Source of the DNA: Deltaproteobacteria bacterium
GTDB taxonomy: Bacteria; Desulfobacterota; Desulfovibrionia; Desulfovibrionales; Desulfovibrionaceae
Reading direction: 5' to 3'
NCBI GenBank assembly: GCA_031285295.1
Contig: JAITWK010000009.1
Location: forward strand, 50,665-114,664
Length of the DNA: 64,000 nucleotides
The position numbers and the translations under genes were made by a program. This document shows positions 35,606 to 44,027 of this stretch, one piece after another. Position 1 is the stretch's first letter, and every line of letters begins with the position of its first letter. The notes beneath the pieces are model-generated. The model was not told the origin of the DNA, made no database searches, and saw only the letters and a list, made by a program, of their open reading frames with translations.

Positions 35606-36481
35606 TTAAAAACAACGCTGGTAGATCAGCCGTTCTACCAAAGCCCTGTCCGCAACAAAGGGATTCAGTGCCTCCCGCGTTGGGTCTGTTGCGGCAGCAA
35701 GGGGTAGCGCGTCAATATCCGAGCCGTGCGGCTGCGCACTAAGATCCAGGCCGTGTCTGGCGCAGGCGTGCAGGCATAAAGTTTCCAGCGAAAGCACATC
35801 TTCGGCATTGTAAGCCAGCAGAGTGTCCAGCACGCTTTCCCGTCCGGTGCGGCAATACTCATTCCAAAGCAGAATGGCCATGTAGCCATCCACGCCGTCC
35901 AGGTCACCACGGTCCAGGCCCAGTTCCTTTTCAACTTTTTTCAGACCGCCTTTAATGCCCAGAGCGCGAAAAACCGGAAAAAGATCCAGGTGGGCCATTT
36001 TCAGCTCAATGCCAAAGCTGCGTCGCAAAAAAGGCGCGTCAAAAGCCCGGCCATTCCAGGTCACAAGCAGGGAGTATTCCTTGATGTCGCGGACAAAGTC
36101 ATCCAGATTACGGCCCTGAACATAAGTTTTAAGCCGTTCTCCGTCATAAAGGGCAATAGTGGTAATCTGGCCGCGCGGAAAGGACAGGCCGGTGGTTTCA
36201 ATATCCACATAAGCCGCCTGCCCGCGAAAATGCGGATAAAGCCGCCACTGTTCCGATACCGGCAGGCGATCGCTGAACCACAAGGCGTCAGCGGCGGTCC
36301 CGGCAAGCAGGCGCTCGCGCGATTCTTCCACACCGGCCCGAAATTCCGCCAAAAGCGCGCCCTTGAGCGGGATCACCTCCGCCGTCAAGGCGTCATCCCA
36401 GCAAAGCAACCCGCAATCCTTAATCCTGGCAGCGCTGGCCTTCCCAATGCCGGGAAGGTGCATAAATGTATGTGTAAGCAT
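35606..36481 (-). CDS. Ribonuclease H-like DEDD exonuclease (YprB type)
   Basis: 291 residues. The N terminus THTFMHLPGIGKASAARIKDCGL resembles a helix-hairpin-helix. The nuclease domain carries YVDIETTGL near residue 92 (first two acidic ligands), LVTWNGRAFDAPFLRRSF (third) and AYNAEDVLSLETL near 232 (last Asp). This matches the RNase_H_2/YprB family of predicted 3'-5' exonucleases. It follows nth on the same strand with a 19-base gap, so a shared DNA-repair role is plausible. Confidence 0.85.
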   Translation of the reverse strand: MLTHTFMHLPGIGKASAARIKDCGLLCWDDALTAEVIPLKGALLAEFRAGVEESRERLLAGTAADALWFSDRLPVSEQWRLYPHFRGQAAYVDIETTGLSFPRGQITTIALYDGERLKTYVQGRNLDDFVRDIKEYSLLVTWNGRAFDAPFLRRSFGIELKMAHLDLFPVFRALGIKGGLKKVEKELGLDRGDLDGVDGYMAILLWNEYCRTGRESVLDTLLAYNAEDVLSLETLCLHACARHGLDLSAQPHGSDIDALPLAAATDPTREALNPFVADRALVERLIYQRCF

Positions 36482-36500
36482 TTTAATTAATTTATCTTTG

Positions 36501-37298
36501 CTAATTTACTTTTGTTACAATTTTCTGCCCGGCCCCTTTGTTCCCGCCATCACCAAGCAGTTGCGGGCAAAAAGCCAGCATGGGGCAAGCGGAGCAGGCT
36601 GGCGTACGGGCCGTGCAAATATCGCGGCCAAAGGAAACCATACGGTGATTCACATTGCCCCACTCTGACCGGGGAAATACCGCGCAGAGTTCTTTTTCCA
36701 CGCTTTCCGGCGTACTTTTGGCCGCTGCCGGGCGGCTGCATTTGCCTTTTGAAGCCTTAGCCGCTTTGGCCGTAGGGGCGCACTCCGCGCTTAAAATACC
36801 CTGTGCCGCAACTTTATCCGCTCCGAGCGGAACGCACAGCCCCAGGCGGGCGCAGATACGCGCCACATGGGTATCCACAGCCAGGCCCTCATTTTTGCCA
36901 AAGCCTTCCCAAAGTACCACATTGGCGGTTTTACGCGCCACACCGCCCAAGGTGAGCAGATCCGCCATATTGTCCGGCACTTCGCCGTTATAGACATCAA
37001 CCACCCGCCCGGCGGCCAGAATCAGATTTTTGGCTTTATTGCGGAAAAATCCGGTGGAGCGAATTAAATTTTCCAATTCTGCCTGACTCACCAGAGCGAA
37101 ATCCCGCACTGTTGGCAGGCGGCGAAAAAGCTCCGGGGTTACGCGGTTCACCCTGGCGTCCGTGCATTGGGCAGCTAGAACGGTAGCCACCAGCAATTCC
37201 CACGGATCTCTGGCCTCTAAGTGCGGCCTGGTTTGCGGGTAAAGTTCACGCAACGCCTCCAACGCCCTGGCGGCTATTTCTGATTTTTTCGCGTCCAT
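36501..37298 (-). CDS. nth: Endonuclease III (DNA glycosylase/AP lyase) with an insertion
   Basis: 265 residues from the ATG at 37298; AAGGG precedes it. Seen: LVATVLAAQCTDARVNRV, the helix-hairpin-helix LGGVARKTANVVLW with the lyase Lys replaced by neighbours in register, the catalytic Asp in LAVDTHVARICARLGL, and a [4Fe-4S] motif C-x6-C-x2-C-x5-C at the C terminus. Between ARLGL and VEKELCAVFP the protein has an extra Ala/Lys-rich segment of about 30 residues (APTAKAAKASKGK...), absent from the usual 210-220-residue enzyme. It excises oxidised pyrimidines. Confidence 0.92.
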   Translation of the reverse strand: MDAKKSEIAARALEALRELYPQTRPHLEARDPWELLVATVLAAQCTDARVNRVTPELFRRLPTVRDFALVSQAELENLIRSTGFFRNKAKNLILAAGRVVDVYNGEVPDNMADLLTLGGVARKTANVVLWEGFGKNEGLAVDTHVARICARLGLCVPLGADKVAAQGILSAECAPTAKAAKASKGKCSRPAAAKSTPESVEKELCAVFPRSEWGNVNHRMVSFGRDICTARTPACSACPMLAFCPQLLGDGGNKGAGQKIVTKVN

Positions 37299-37339
37299 AA
37301 GCAACCCTTTTACATATAATAACTGTTCATTTTGGCATA

Positions 37340-37505
37340 TTGAAAGCTGGCTGGCAAGGATTGCTCGCGACTCGGTATATTCCACGGGCGGTCAAGCGCA
37401 ATCTGGAGCGATTCTCCGAAGAATTCATGTTTCAATTATCCGCAGAGGAGTGGAGCAACTTGAAATCACAAAATGTGACCTCACACACCGGATTTGTTCG
37501 CTTCC
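37340..37505 (+). pseudogene. ORF6N-domain fragment
   Basis: The stretch PRAVKRNLERFSEEFMFQLSAEEW-SNLKSQNVTSH is nearly the ORF6N consensus (AVKRNLERFPEDFMFQLTEEE). The part before it (ATRYIP) is degraded, and the domain stops at 37500, followed by a terminator. ORF6N domains belong to phage and mobile-element regulators. A relic, not a working gene. Confidence 0.65.
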
Positions 37506-37530
37506 AGCCTCGCTCTGCGCGAGGCTTTTT
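37506..37530 (+). terminator. Rho-independent terminator
   Basis: AGCCTCGC-TCTGC-GCGAGGCT followed by TTTT. It sits directly after the ORF6N fragment and 117 bases before cutA, and could be what remains of the mobile gene's end. Confidence 0.75.
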
Positions 37531-37646
37531 CTATACCTACTACCCAAACTTCCAATAAACCCAGCACCCTCTTACTGATTGAAAATAATAGCTCTTTCTT
37601 TTATATTGAATTGTTCGCACATAAGGGTGTCAGGGGAGGTGCGGGG

Positions 37647-37970
37647 ATGGATCAGATTCTGGTTTATGTAACGGCAGCCAATGACGAAGAAGCGCGGCTG
37701 CTGGCCGAAACGCTTGTCAATGAGGGTTTGGCCGCTTGCGCCAATATCGTTCCCGGTATAACATCAATTTTTCGTTGGCAGGGCAAGGTGGAAACTTCCA
37801 CTGAGACACTCTGCCTTTTTAAAAGTACCAGCGGGCATTTCGCGGCTCTGAACCGGCGTGTACTGGAACTGCACAGTTACGAAACGCCCTGCGTGGTGGC
37901 CTTGCCGCTGGTTGATGGCAATCCGGCTTTTATGAAATGGATTTTGGACAGTATGCCTAAAGCTAAATAG
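37647..37970 (+). CDS. cutA: Divalent-cation tolerance protein CutA
   Basis: 107 residues from the ATG at 37647 (AGGGGAGG upstream). LVYVTAANDEEARLLAETLVNEGLAACANIVPGITSIFRWQGKVE and HSYETPCVVALPL are the CutA1 signature; the protein forms a PII-like trimer. Its physiological role is poorly defined despite the copper-tolerance name. The TAG stop is provided by the arm of palindrome copy 4. Confidence 0.95.
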   Translation: MDQILVYVTAANDEEARLLAETLVNEGLAACANIVPGITSIFRWQGKVETSTETLCLFKSTSGHFAALNRRVLELHSYETPCVVALPLVDGNPAFMKWILDSMPKAK

Positions 37971-38062
37971 CGCCTGCTTTTGCCGTCAGACAAGGAAGAC
38001 GAGTTGTTTGCTCCTGTCGCAAAAACAAAGTCTGACGCGGTATCACGGTAAAATGAGGGGCG
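37966..38062. repeat. ERIC-like palindrome, copy 4 (degenerate, forward orientation)
   Basis: About 95 bp. TAGCGCCTGCTTTTGCCGTCA at the left and TGACGCGGTATCACGGTAAAAT at the right, with CAAGGAAGACGAG inside. The central GTACTC segment is deleted and the right terminus has decayed to GAGGGGCGG. The TAG at 37968-37970 is the cutA stop. Confidence 0.75.
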
Positions 38063-38080
38063 GGGTAAAAGGATAGTTGG

Positions 38081-39157
38081 TTGGCGATATACATAACAGG
38101 TTCCCTGGCCTACGACCGGGTAATGAATTTTTCCGGCTTGTTTGGCGACTTCATATTGCCGGAAAAAATCCATACGCTTAACATTTCCTTCCACGTCGAT
38201 AGTCTGGAAGAGAAACGCGGCGGCACTGGCGGCAATATCGCCTATGGTCTGGCCCTTATGGGCGAGAGCGCGACCATTCTGGCCTGCGTGGGCAAGGATT
38301 TCGGCCCGTACAAAACTTATCTTAAAAAAATCGGTGTACAAGTTACGGGCTTGCGTACGCTTACGGACGAACTGACTGCCGGAGCCTACATAACCACGGA
38401 TCGACAGGGCAACCAGCTTACCACCTTTCACGAAGCGGCCATGAGCCGCCCTTGCGAGTACTCTTTCGCCGGGCTAGATCCACAAAAAGATATCGCCATC
38501 ATAGCGCCTACCCTCACCGAGGATATGGTGCGGCACGCCCTGTTCTACAAGCAAAAAAAACTGCGCTATATTTTCGACCCCGGCCAGCAACTCAGCACCA
38601 TGACCGCCAGGGATCTGACCGATGGCATTACCGGGGCCGAGCTGCTGGTAAGCAACGGCTATGAGCTGGATTTAATTTGCCGGATTACCGACCTGGATTT
38701 GCCCGGCATTCTGGAACTGACGCCAGTGGTGATCACCACCTTCGGGCACAAAGGTTCGCGGATCGCCAGATCCGACGGCAGCCTGGTTCAAATCCCGGCG
38801 ACCCCGATTACCACAACCGCCCTTGCCGCTCCCAGTGCTTCCACAATAGCTGGCGGATCAGGCGGGCCGGGTGAAACCGCTCTGAATCCAGAAGGATTGA
38901 GCGATATAATTCTGGACCCGACCGGCGCCGGTGACGCTTACCGGGCAGGCTTGCTCAAAGGATTGCTTGAGGGCATGAGCCTGGAGCATTCCGCCTGCTT
39001 AGGCTCGGTCTGCGCCGCCTTTTGCGTGGAAAAGCACGGTACGCAGGAGTATTATTTTGATCAGGTTATGCTGGCTGAACGCCTGGCAAACGCCTATAAC
39101 TTGCACCTGCCTTTTACTTTTAACTCCAACATATGCCCGGCAGCTAAGGACTGCTAA
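38081..39157 (+). CDS. PfkB-family carbohydrate/adenosine kinase
   Basis: 358 residues, TTG start supported by AAGGA 7 bases upstream. GSLAYDRVMNFSGLFGDF and EEKRGGTGGNIAYGLALMG at the N terminus, then DPTGAGDAYRAGLLKG near 285, are the two PfkB signatures; the Asp is the catalytic base. Similar deltaproteobacterial proteins are called adenosine kinase, but the substrate is not determined. An Ala/Gly/Ser-rich insert (about 245-280) precedes the second signature. It is followed after 3 bases by the TPR gene. Confidence 0.88.
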   Translation: MAIYITGSLAYDRVMNFSGLFGDFILPEKIHTLNISFHVDSLEEKRGGTGGNIAYGLALMGESATILACVGKDFGPYKTYLKKIGVQVTGLRTLTDELTAGAYITTDRQGNQLTTFHEAAMSRPCEYSFAGLDPQKDIAIIAPTLTEDMVRHALFYKQKKLRYIFDPGQQLSTMTARDLTDGITGAELLVSNGYELDLICRITDLDLPGILELTPVVITTFGHKGSRIARSDGSLVQIPATPITTTALAAPSASTIAGGSGGPGETALNPEGLSDIILDPTGAGDAYRAGLLKGLLEGMSLEHSACLGSVCAAFCVEKHGTQEYYFDQVMLAERLANAYNLHLPFTFNSNICPAAKDC

Positions 39158-39160
39158 TTT

Positions 39161-39781
39161 ATGGGAAGAAACTCAAGAAATTACAGCGGATACGCCCAGG
39201 TACGGAAAAGCTACGCCATACTTGCGGCCATATTTACTTTCGCTCTGGGCCTTTACGGCGGTTATCTGTTCAATTCGCTCAGTTCGCCTTCCGGCGATGG
39301 AGCCAGAACCAGACAGTCCATCAGCCAGCAGTCGCAAGGTCAGGACGCGGCCACGGCCGCCGCGCAAAATCAGGATCTGGCCCGGTTGCTGGAAGCCACC
39401 CGCGCCAACCCGCAAAATGTCGAAACCTGGAACCAGCTCGGGCATTGGTACTTTGATAACCGTATGCCGAACGAGGCCATTCAGGCTTATGATCGCTCCC
39501 TGGCCATGAGACCGGATGATCCTAACATCATCACCGATCAGGGCGTCATGTACCGCTCCCTGCACAACCACGAAAAAGCCCTGGAACTTTTCCGCAAAGC
39601 CAACCGTCTGTCGCCCTCGCATGAGCAGTCGTTGTTCAACTCCGGCATAGTCCTGCTGGATCTGGGCCGGGATGCGGAAGCAGCCCAGGCCTGGCGGCAG
39701 TTGCAGGCCCGCAATCCCAATTTCAAGACACCGCAGGGCATCAACATCGGTGAAGCCATCAACATGCTGGAAAACAAATAA
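39161..39781 (+). CDS. Membrane-anchored TPR protein
   Basis: 206 residues: one N-terminal helix at about 18-40 (ILAAIFTFALGLYGGYLF), a Gln/Ser-rich spacer, then three TPR units from about residue 75 (NVETWNQLGHWYFDNRMPNEAIQAYDRSL, PNIITDQGVMYRSLHNHEKALELF, EQSLFNSGIVLLDLGRDAEAAQAW). It probably acts as a scaffold on the periplasmic side of the inner membrane. It lies 12 bases before the next gene; no enzymatic function can be assigned. Confidence 0.8.
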   Translation: MGRNSRNYSGYAQVRKSYAILAAIFTFALGLYGGYLFNSLSSPSGDGARTRQSISQQSQGQDAATAAAQNQDLARLLEATRANPQNVETWNQLGHWYFDNRMPNEAIQAYDRSLAMRPDDPNIITDQGVMYRSLHNHEKALELFRKANRLSPSHEQSLFNSGIVLLDLGRDAEAAQAWRQLQARNPNFKTPQGINIGEAINMLENK

Positions 39782-39793
39782 ATCGGAGCCAAC

Positions 39794-42700
39794 ATGTCCA
39801 CTATTGCCACAAAAGCCTGTTTTGGATGCCAACGCATAAATGCATTATGGAGCGATTGGCTGTATAGGCTTATGGTCGGCACTTTTGGGCTGTTGTTGTT
39901 CTGTCTGGCTGCCGCGCAGGAAGCCGGGGCAATGCCGGTTTCCTTGGATAAAGTCGGAGGAGCAGACGGAGTCTATTTGGCCGATTCCGCCTTTTTCCTG
40001 CTGGATTCGCAGGCCGAGTACAGCATTGAACAGGCCGGGGCGCCTTTGCTGCAAAGCCGCTACGCCAGGCTCTCCGGCGGGCTGCCTTTAACGAAAAAAG
40101 GCGTGCTTTGGCTGCGTTTTTCCCTGATCAATGCCCTTGCCGACAACCGGGCCAATGCTTCAGGCAGCGCAAGCGCTGCTGGCGGCGCTGACGGCGCAAG
40201 TTCTGTGGGAGTAGCTGGCAAACGGGTAGTCCTGCGCTTGCAGGAGGGTTCGCCGGAAGCCAGGGTTTATGTAGCGCGCGAACTTGGTTCAAATGGCGAA
40301 GTGCGCAGATGGCGCGAAATTTCCGCTCTGGAAAATGGCGACTTCCCGCTTCCGGATCCGGGCAAGCTCCCCCTGACCGTTTATGTAAAATTGGCTGGAA
40401 CACCCGGTCTGTGGTTCAATCCCAAACTGTTCGGAGTACCCTACTCCGTAATGCCGGATGCCCTGACAGGCCTGGATGGCGCAACGCCCGCCGCAACATC
40501 TGATGCTTTGTCAGATGCCCTGCCCGCAACTTCAGATAACTCGCTGAATCTGGCCGCCCTTCTTCCTCTGTTCCTGCAACTGCTGCTTGGGGCCTGCCTG
40601 TTTTTCTGCCTGCTGCGTGGTATAAGCAGACGGGAGGAGTGGCGGCTCTGGGCGGGCGCGGTCATCGGCTGCGCTTTGGTGCAAGCGGTTTTCTGCCGTC
40701 AGGCTCCCGAGCTTGGCGGAATTTATCTTACAACTTTGCCCAGCTTGCTGGCTCCCGGCCTGACTATAATGCTCATGCCGCATCTGGGCAGGCATCTGCT
40801 TGGCAGCAAAACCAGCCGCTCCCTCGACCTCGGGCTGGTTCTGCTCAGCCTGCCCGGCATGGTTGCGGCTCTGGCTCCGCTGCTGCCCGGTTTTGAATGG
40901 ACGGCCAAACTGCTGCCGCTGGTTCCGCTGCTTTTACTGCCTCTGGCCTTGCTGGCGCTTGGCGCACTGTTCAGCAGACGAAGCGGCGCTTGCGCTTATC
41001 TGCTGATCTGCCTGCCGCCTCTGGCCGGAGCAGTTCTGGCCCTGCTTGGCCTGATTGAAGCCAGAGGACAGGCGGCAGCTCTGGAGGCGGCACCCGTGCT
41101 AGCCGCAGCGCTTGCCTCGCCGCTTTATCTTTACGGGCCGGATCTCGTGCTCTGGGGATACGCGGCAGCGGCGCTGGTCATGGCGCTTGCTTCGCCCGCC
41201 ATTGGCAATCCGGCTGGGGCCGTTCGCAAAAACAATTTACCGCTGGAGCTTTTCGGCGCGGCCGACATGCAGCCGCAAAGCAACCCCTCCGGCGATTTGT
41301 TGCCGGATTTTAATGGTCTGGCTTTTGACGCGGCCGCAACCAGCGACACGCTGGACGGAATATGGCCGGAAGCGGCAGCAGATTCCGTGGATGCCGAAAC
41401 TGCTGTGGATACGGCTGATACCACAATTCAGGATGCCTTGCCGCAAGTTACGGAAGACGCGGCTTTTCCGGAAAACGCCGAAGATACCATCCGGCCGGTG
41501 GAAGACATGAGTGTTCTGGCTCCGCTTTATGCTGAGCCTTCGCCAATTGAAACCGCCGGAGCCAGCGACATGGATCCAAGCGGCGAAATGGACGAAAATA
41601 TGGTCTATATACCGGACCCGGAAGAGCCCGGGCTGGTGATCATCAAAGCCCGTGAAACGGTGGAACCCCAAGCGACGGACCGCAAAACCCTGGAGCGCGA
41701 AGCCCTTGGGCTGGAGACCAGTACAGGGCGGCCCGGTCCGGTTTTGGCCGAATACTTCGACAAGCTGCGCCGGGATCTTGAGGATTTGAAACGGCAGCAA
41801 AGCAATGCCGAAAGCATGACCGACAATCTGGAAGAGATACTGCACGGCTTGGGTCAGGCGCTGAACAATCTGGATCGCATGGCGCATGGCAAGGACCCCG
41901 AAGCTTTGCCGGAGCAAAGTATTTTCAATCTTACCAGCCTGGTGCGCAGTGTGCACGCGGAAATGCTCCCGCTGGCCGAAGAGCGCGGGGTAGCGCTTGC
42001 CTGGTTCGTCTCGCCGCTTCTGCCAGTGCTTTACAAAGGTGACGAAGACGCCCTGCGCAACGCTTTGAGTTATATGCTGCACGGAACCGTTGAATCCGCC
42101 GAAGCCGGAGCCGTGCAACTGGCCGTACGTCAGGCCAGCCCCACCGACAGCGCCGACAAGACTGAACCGGCTGCCGGTAACGGGATGATCATCCAGTTCA
42201 GCCTGATTGACAGCAGTATGGGGCCGCATTCGTTGCGCCGCCCGGCCAGAGTGCTTTCCAGAGCCTGGGAACTGGCCAGAGCTTCGCAGGGGTCATTCAG
42301 TATAGAATTCTCGCCCACCAGCGGCACCTCGATCAATTTTTCGCTTTGCCTGATCCCGCTTTTGGACAAAGACAACGCCTGGGCCGGGGATGCAAAACTG
42401 AAAGATTTGGCCAGCCGGGCCGAAGCCGGGCAGGAAGTAACCGGGACCGAAGAAGCCACGCTAGCGGAAAGCGGGGGGGTAACGGAGACCGAAAAGGCCG
42501 CGTTACTGGAAACCGGGCCGGAAGTAACGGAAGCCGAAGAAATAACTTTGGCGGAAGCAGATGAAGTGGTGCAACCGGATACAGAACCGGAAGTGACGGA
42601 AACAGTTGTAGACATGGCCCTGGCAGAAAAGGCCGCGCTTGCAGTTGCTACGGAAGTGGCAGTGCATTCTGTCGATCCGGCGGACGAAGATTTGCTGCTG

Positions 42701-43876
42701 CTCACTGTAGATACAGTGCTGCCGTCTGCGGATAACATGCCAGCCGACAATGCAACTCACGTAGAAATGGCTTCTGCTGACTATCCCGGTGAAGCTGAAA
42801 CAGAAGTTGTGTTTACGTCGGAACCGGAAGATGTTGACGAGCAGCAGGTTGTGTTTGCGCCGGAAATACTGGCCGAACGCGACAGCATTGTTATCATGGA
42901 TATGGCTGCCAGTGGTCGGCGCATAATTTCCAGACGTCTGGAAGGCTTGCCACACAAGCGCCTGGAAGTTGCAAGCTGCCGGGAAATCGTGCAGGCCGCC
43001 GCCGGGCACAACATCGCCCTGATTATTGTCGATGCCGATATCCCGGAAGCGGAATTGCGTGCAGCACTTTACGCGGTGAACGCGGCTGAAGCCGCTTCCG
43101 GCCGCCCGCCTGTCCCTTCGCTCGGGCTGGTATCACACTTTTCACAAACCGCCCGTCTGCGCCGGGCCGGTTGCACTGTCTGCCAAGTTAAAACCGAAAG
43201 CCGAGAAGATTTTCAGCGCGAGATTCTGCGCCTGGCCCCCCGCCCCGAAGTTGAAATCATGCCCGAGTCGGCTCTGGCTGCGGCTCTCAGCCCGGAAAAG
43301 GACTTTACGCCCAAGCCAATCATAAAACATGAGCGCCCGGATCGCTCCGTGCCAATGCTGGATCTGATTGTCTCCAGCCTGGATGCGGAGTCGTCAGAGG
43401 GAGACAGCGCGGCCCAAAAGTACCTGACCAATACGGGCAACGCGCCGGAAGCCGCCAAGGCGGCCTACAACGGACGCGATCAGCACAAGCCTGCCGGGCC
43501 TGCGCCAGCGGCAAATGCGCAGAAGCCCGCGCGTGAGCTCATTCTGCTTTCAGGGTCGCGTGACGAGCACATGGATGCCGCCATGCTCAGCTATTTGCCG
43601 GATTTTCTGATTGTGCTTAAAGAAGCGCTGAGCGAGCTTTCCTCTGCGGTTCTGACCGGAGATGCCGCGCTGGTCGGCGAGCTGGCCGGACGCATGGAAA
43701 AGCAGGGGAGCAGCTACGGGCTGAACAATCTGGAGCGTATGGCCGCCTGTGTGAAAAGAGCGGCTGACGCCGGAGATCAGGAAGCCATCCGGGATCTTTC
43801 CGAGGAACTGATGAACCTGGTGCGGCGTTATCTGCCCTTGCTGCGCATTACTTACGACGATCACACTAAGGTTTAG
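39794..43876 (+). CDS. Large membrane protein built like a hybrid sensor kinase, catalytic sites lost
   Basis: 1360 residues. Order: signal/anchor at about 28-50; extracytoplasmic beta domain like 7TMR-DISM (VYLADSAFFLLDSQAEYS, WLRFSLINA); a group of membrane helices at about 248-460; an acidic linker; a coiled coil at 652-690; a histidine-kinase-like region at about 690-855; a second acidic linker with repeated VTETE-type units at 880-1000; a receiver-like fold at 1028-1145 keeping Asp in LIIVDADIPE; and an Hpt-like four-helix region at 1256-1355. The H-box His-Glu/Asn is absent, the N-box Asn residues are changed (LRNALSYMLHGTVES), G boxes are not recognisable, and the Hpt His is missing (GRMEKQGSSYG). 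Phosphotransfer is therefore unlikely through the kinase and Hpt parts. Probably a signalling scaffold. Confidence 0.7.
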   Translation: MSTIATKACFGCQRINALWSDWLYRLMVGTFGLLLFCLAAAQEAGAMPVSLDKVGGADGVYLADSAFFLLDSQAEYSIEQAGAPLLQSRYARLSGGLPLTKKGVLWLRFSLINALADNRANASGSASAAGGADGASSVGVAGKRVVLRLQEGSPEARVYVARELGSNGEVRRWREISALENGDFPLPDPGKLPLTVYVKLAGTPGLWFNPKLFGVPYSVMPDALTGLDGATPAATSDALSDALPATSDNSLNLAALLPLFLQLLLGACLFFCLLRGISRREEWRLWAGAVIGCALVQAVFCRQAPELGGIYLTTLPSLLAPGLTIMLMPHLGRHLLGSKTSRSLDLGLVLLSLPGMVAALAPLLPGFEWTAKLLPLVPLLLLPLALLALGALFSRRSGACAYLLICLPPLAGAVLALLGLIEARGQAAALEAAPVLAAALASPLYLYGPDLVLWGYAAAALVMALASPAIGNPAGAVRKNNLPLELFGAADMQPQSNPSGDLLPDFNGLAFDAAATSDTLDGIWPEAAADSVDAETAVDTADTTIQDALPQVTEDAAFPENAEDTIRPVEDMSVLAPLYAEPSPIETAGASDMDPSGEMDENMVYIPDPEEPGLVIIKARETVEPQATDRKTLEREALGLETSTGRPGPVLAEYFDKLRRDLEDLKRQQSNAESMTDNLEEILHGLGQALNNLDRMAHGKDPEALPEQSIFNLTSLVRSVHAEMLPLAEERGVALAWFVSPLLPVLYKGDEDALRNALSYMLHGTVESAEAGAVQLAVRQASPTDSADKTEPAAGNGMIIQFSLIDSSMGPHSLRRPARVLSRAWELARASQGSFSIEFSPTSGTSINFSLCLIPLLDKDNAWAGDAKLKDLASRAEAGQEVTGTEEATLAESGGVTETEKAALLETGPEVTEAEEITLAEADEVVQPDTEPEVTETVVDMALAEKAALAVATEVAVHSVDPADEDLLLLTVDTVLPSADNMPADNATHVEMASADYPGEAETEVVFTSEPEDVDEQQVVFAPEILAERDSIVIMDMAASGRRIISRRLEGLPHKRLEVASCREIVQAAAGHNIALIIVDADIPEAELRAALYAVNAAEAASGRPPVPSLGLVSHFSQTARLRRAGCTVCQVKTESREDFQREILRLAPRPEVEIMPESALAAALSPEKDFTPKPIIKHERPDRSVPMLDLIVSSLDAESSEGDSAAQKYLTNTGNAPEAAKAAYNGRDQHKPAGPAPAANAQKPARELILLSGSRDEHMDAAMLSYLPDFLIVLKEALSELSSAVLTGDAALVGELAGRMEKQGSSYGLNNLERMAACVKRAADAGDQEAIRDLSEELMNLVRRYLPLLRITYDDHTKV

Positions 43877-43899
43877 GCATTACAGTAAGTTGAATACAC

Positions 43900-44025
43900 G
43901 GTAGCGCCTAAGTTTGCCGTCAGACAAGAAAGGCGAGTTTTTTGCGAAGGAAGTGTAGTCTTACCCTACTCGACCAGAGCAAAAAACGATGCCTGACGCA
44001 GTATCACGGCAAAATCAGGCGCTAC
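43900..44025. repeat. ERIC-like palindrome, copy 5 (full, forward orientation)
   Basis: 126 bp. GGTAGCGCCTAAGTTTGCCGTC at the left pairs with ATCACGGCAAAATCAGGCGCTAC at the right. It lies between the convergent hybrid-kinase-like gene and priA; its right end is two bases before the priA stop. Inside: AGACAAGAAAGGCGAG, a central GTAGTCTTACCCTACTCGAC and GCCTGACGCAG. Confidence 0.85.
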
Positions 44026-44027
44026 AG

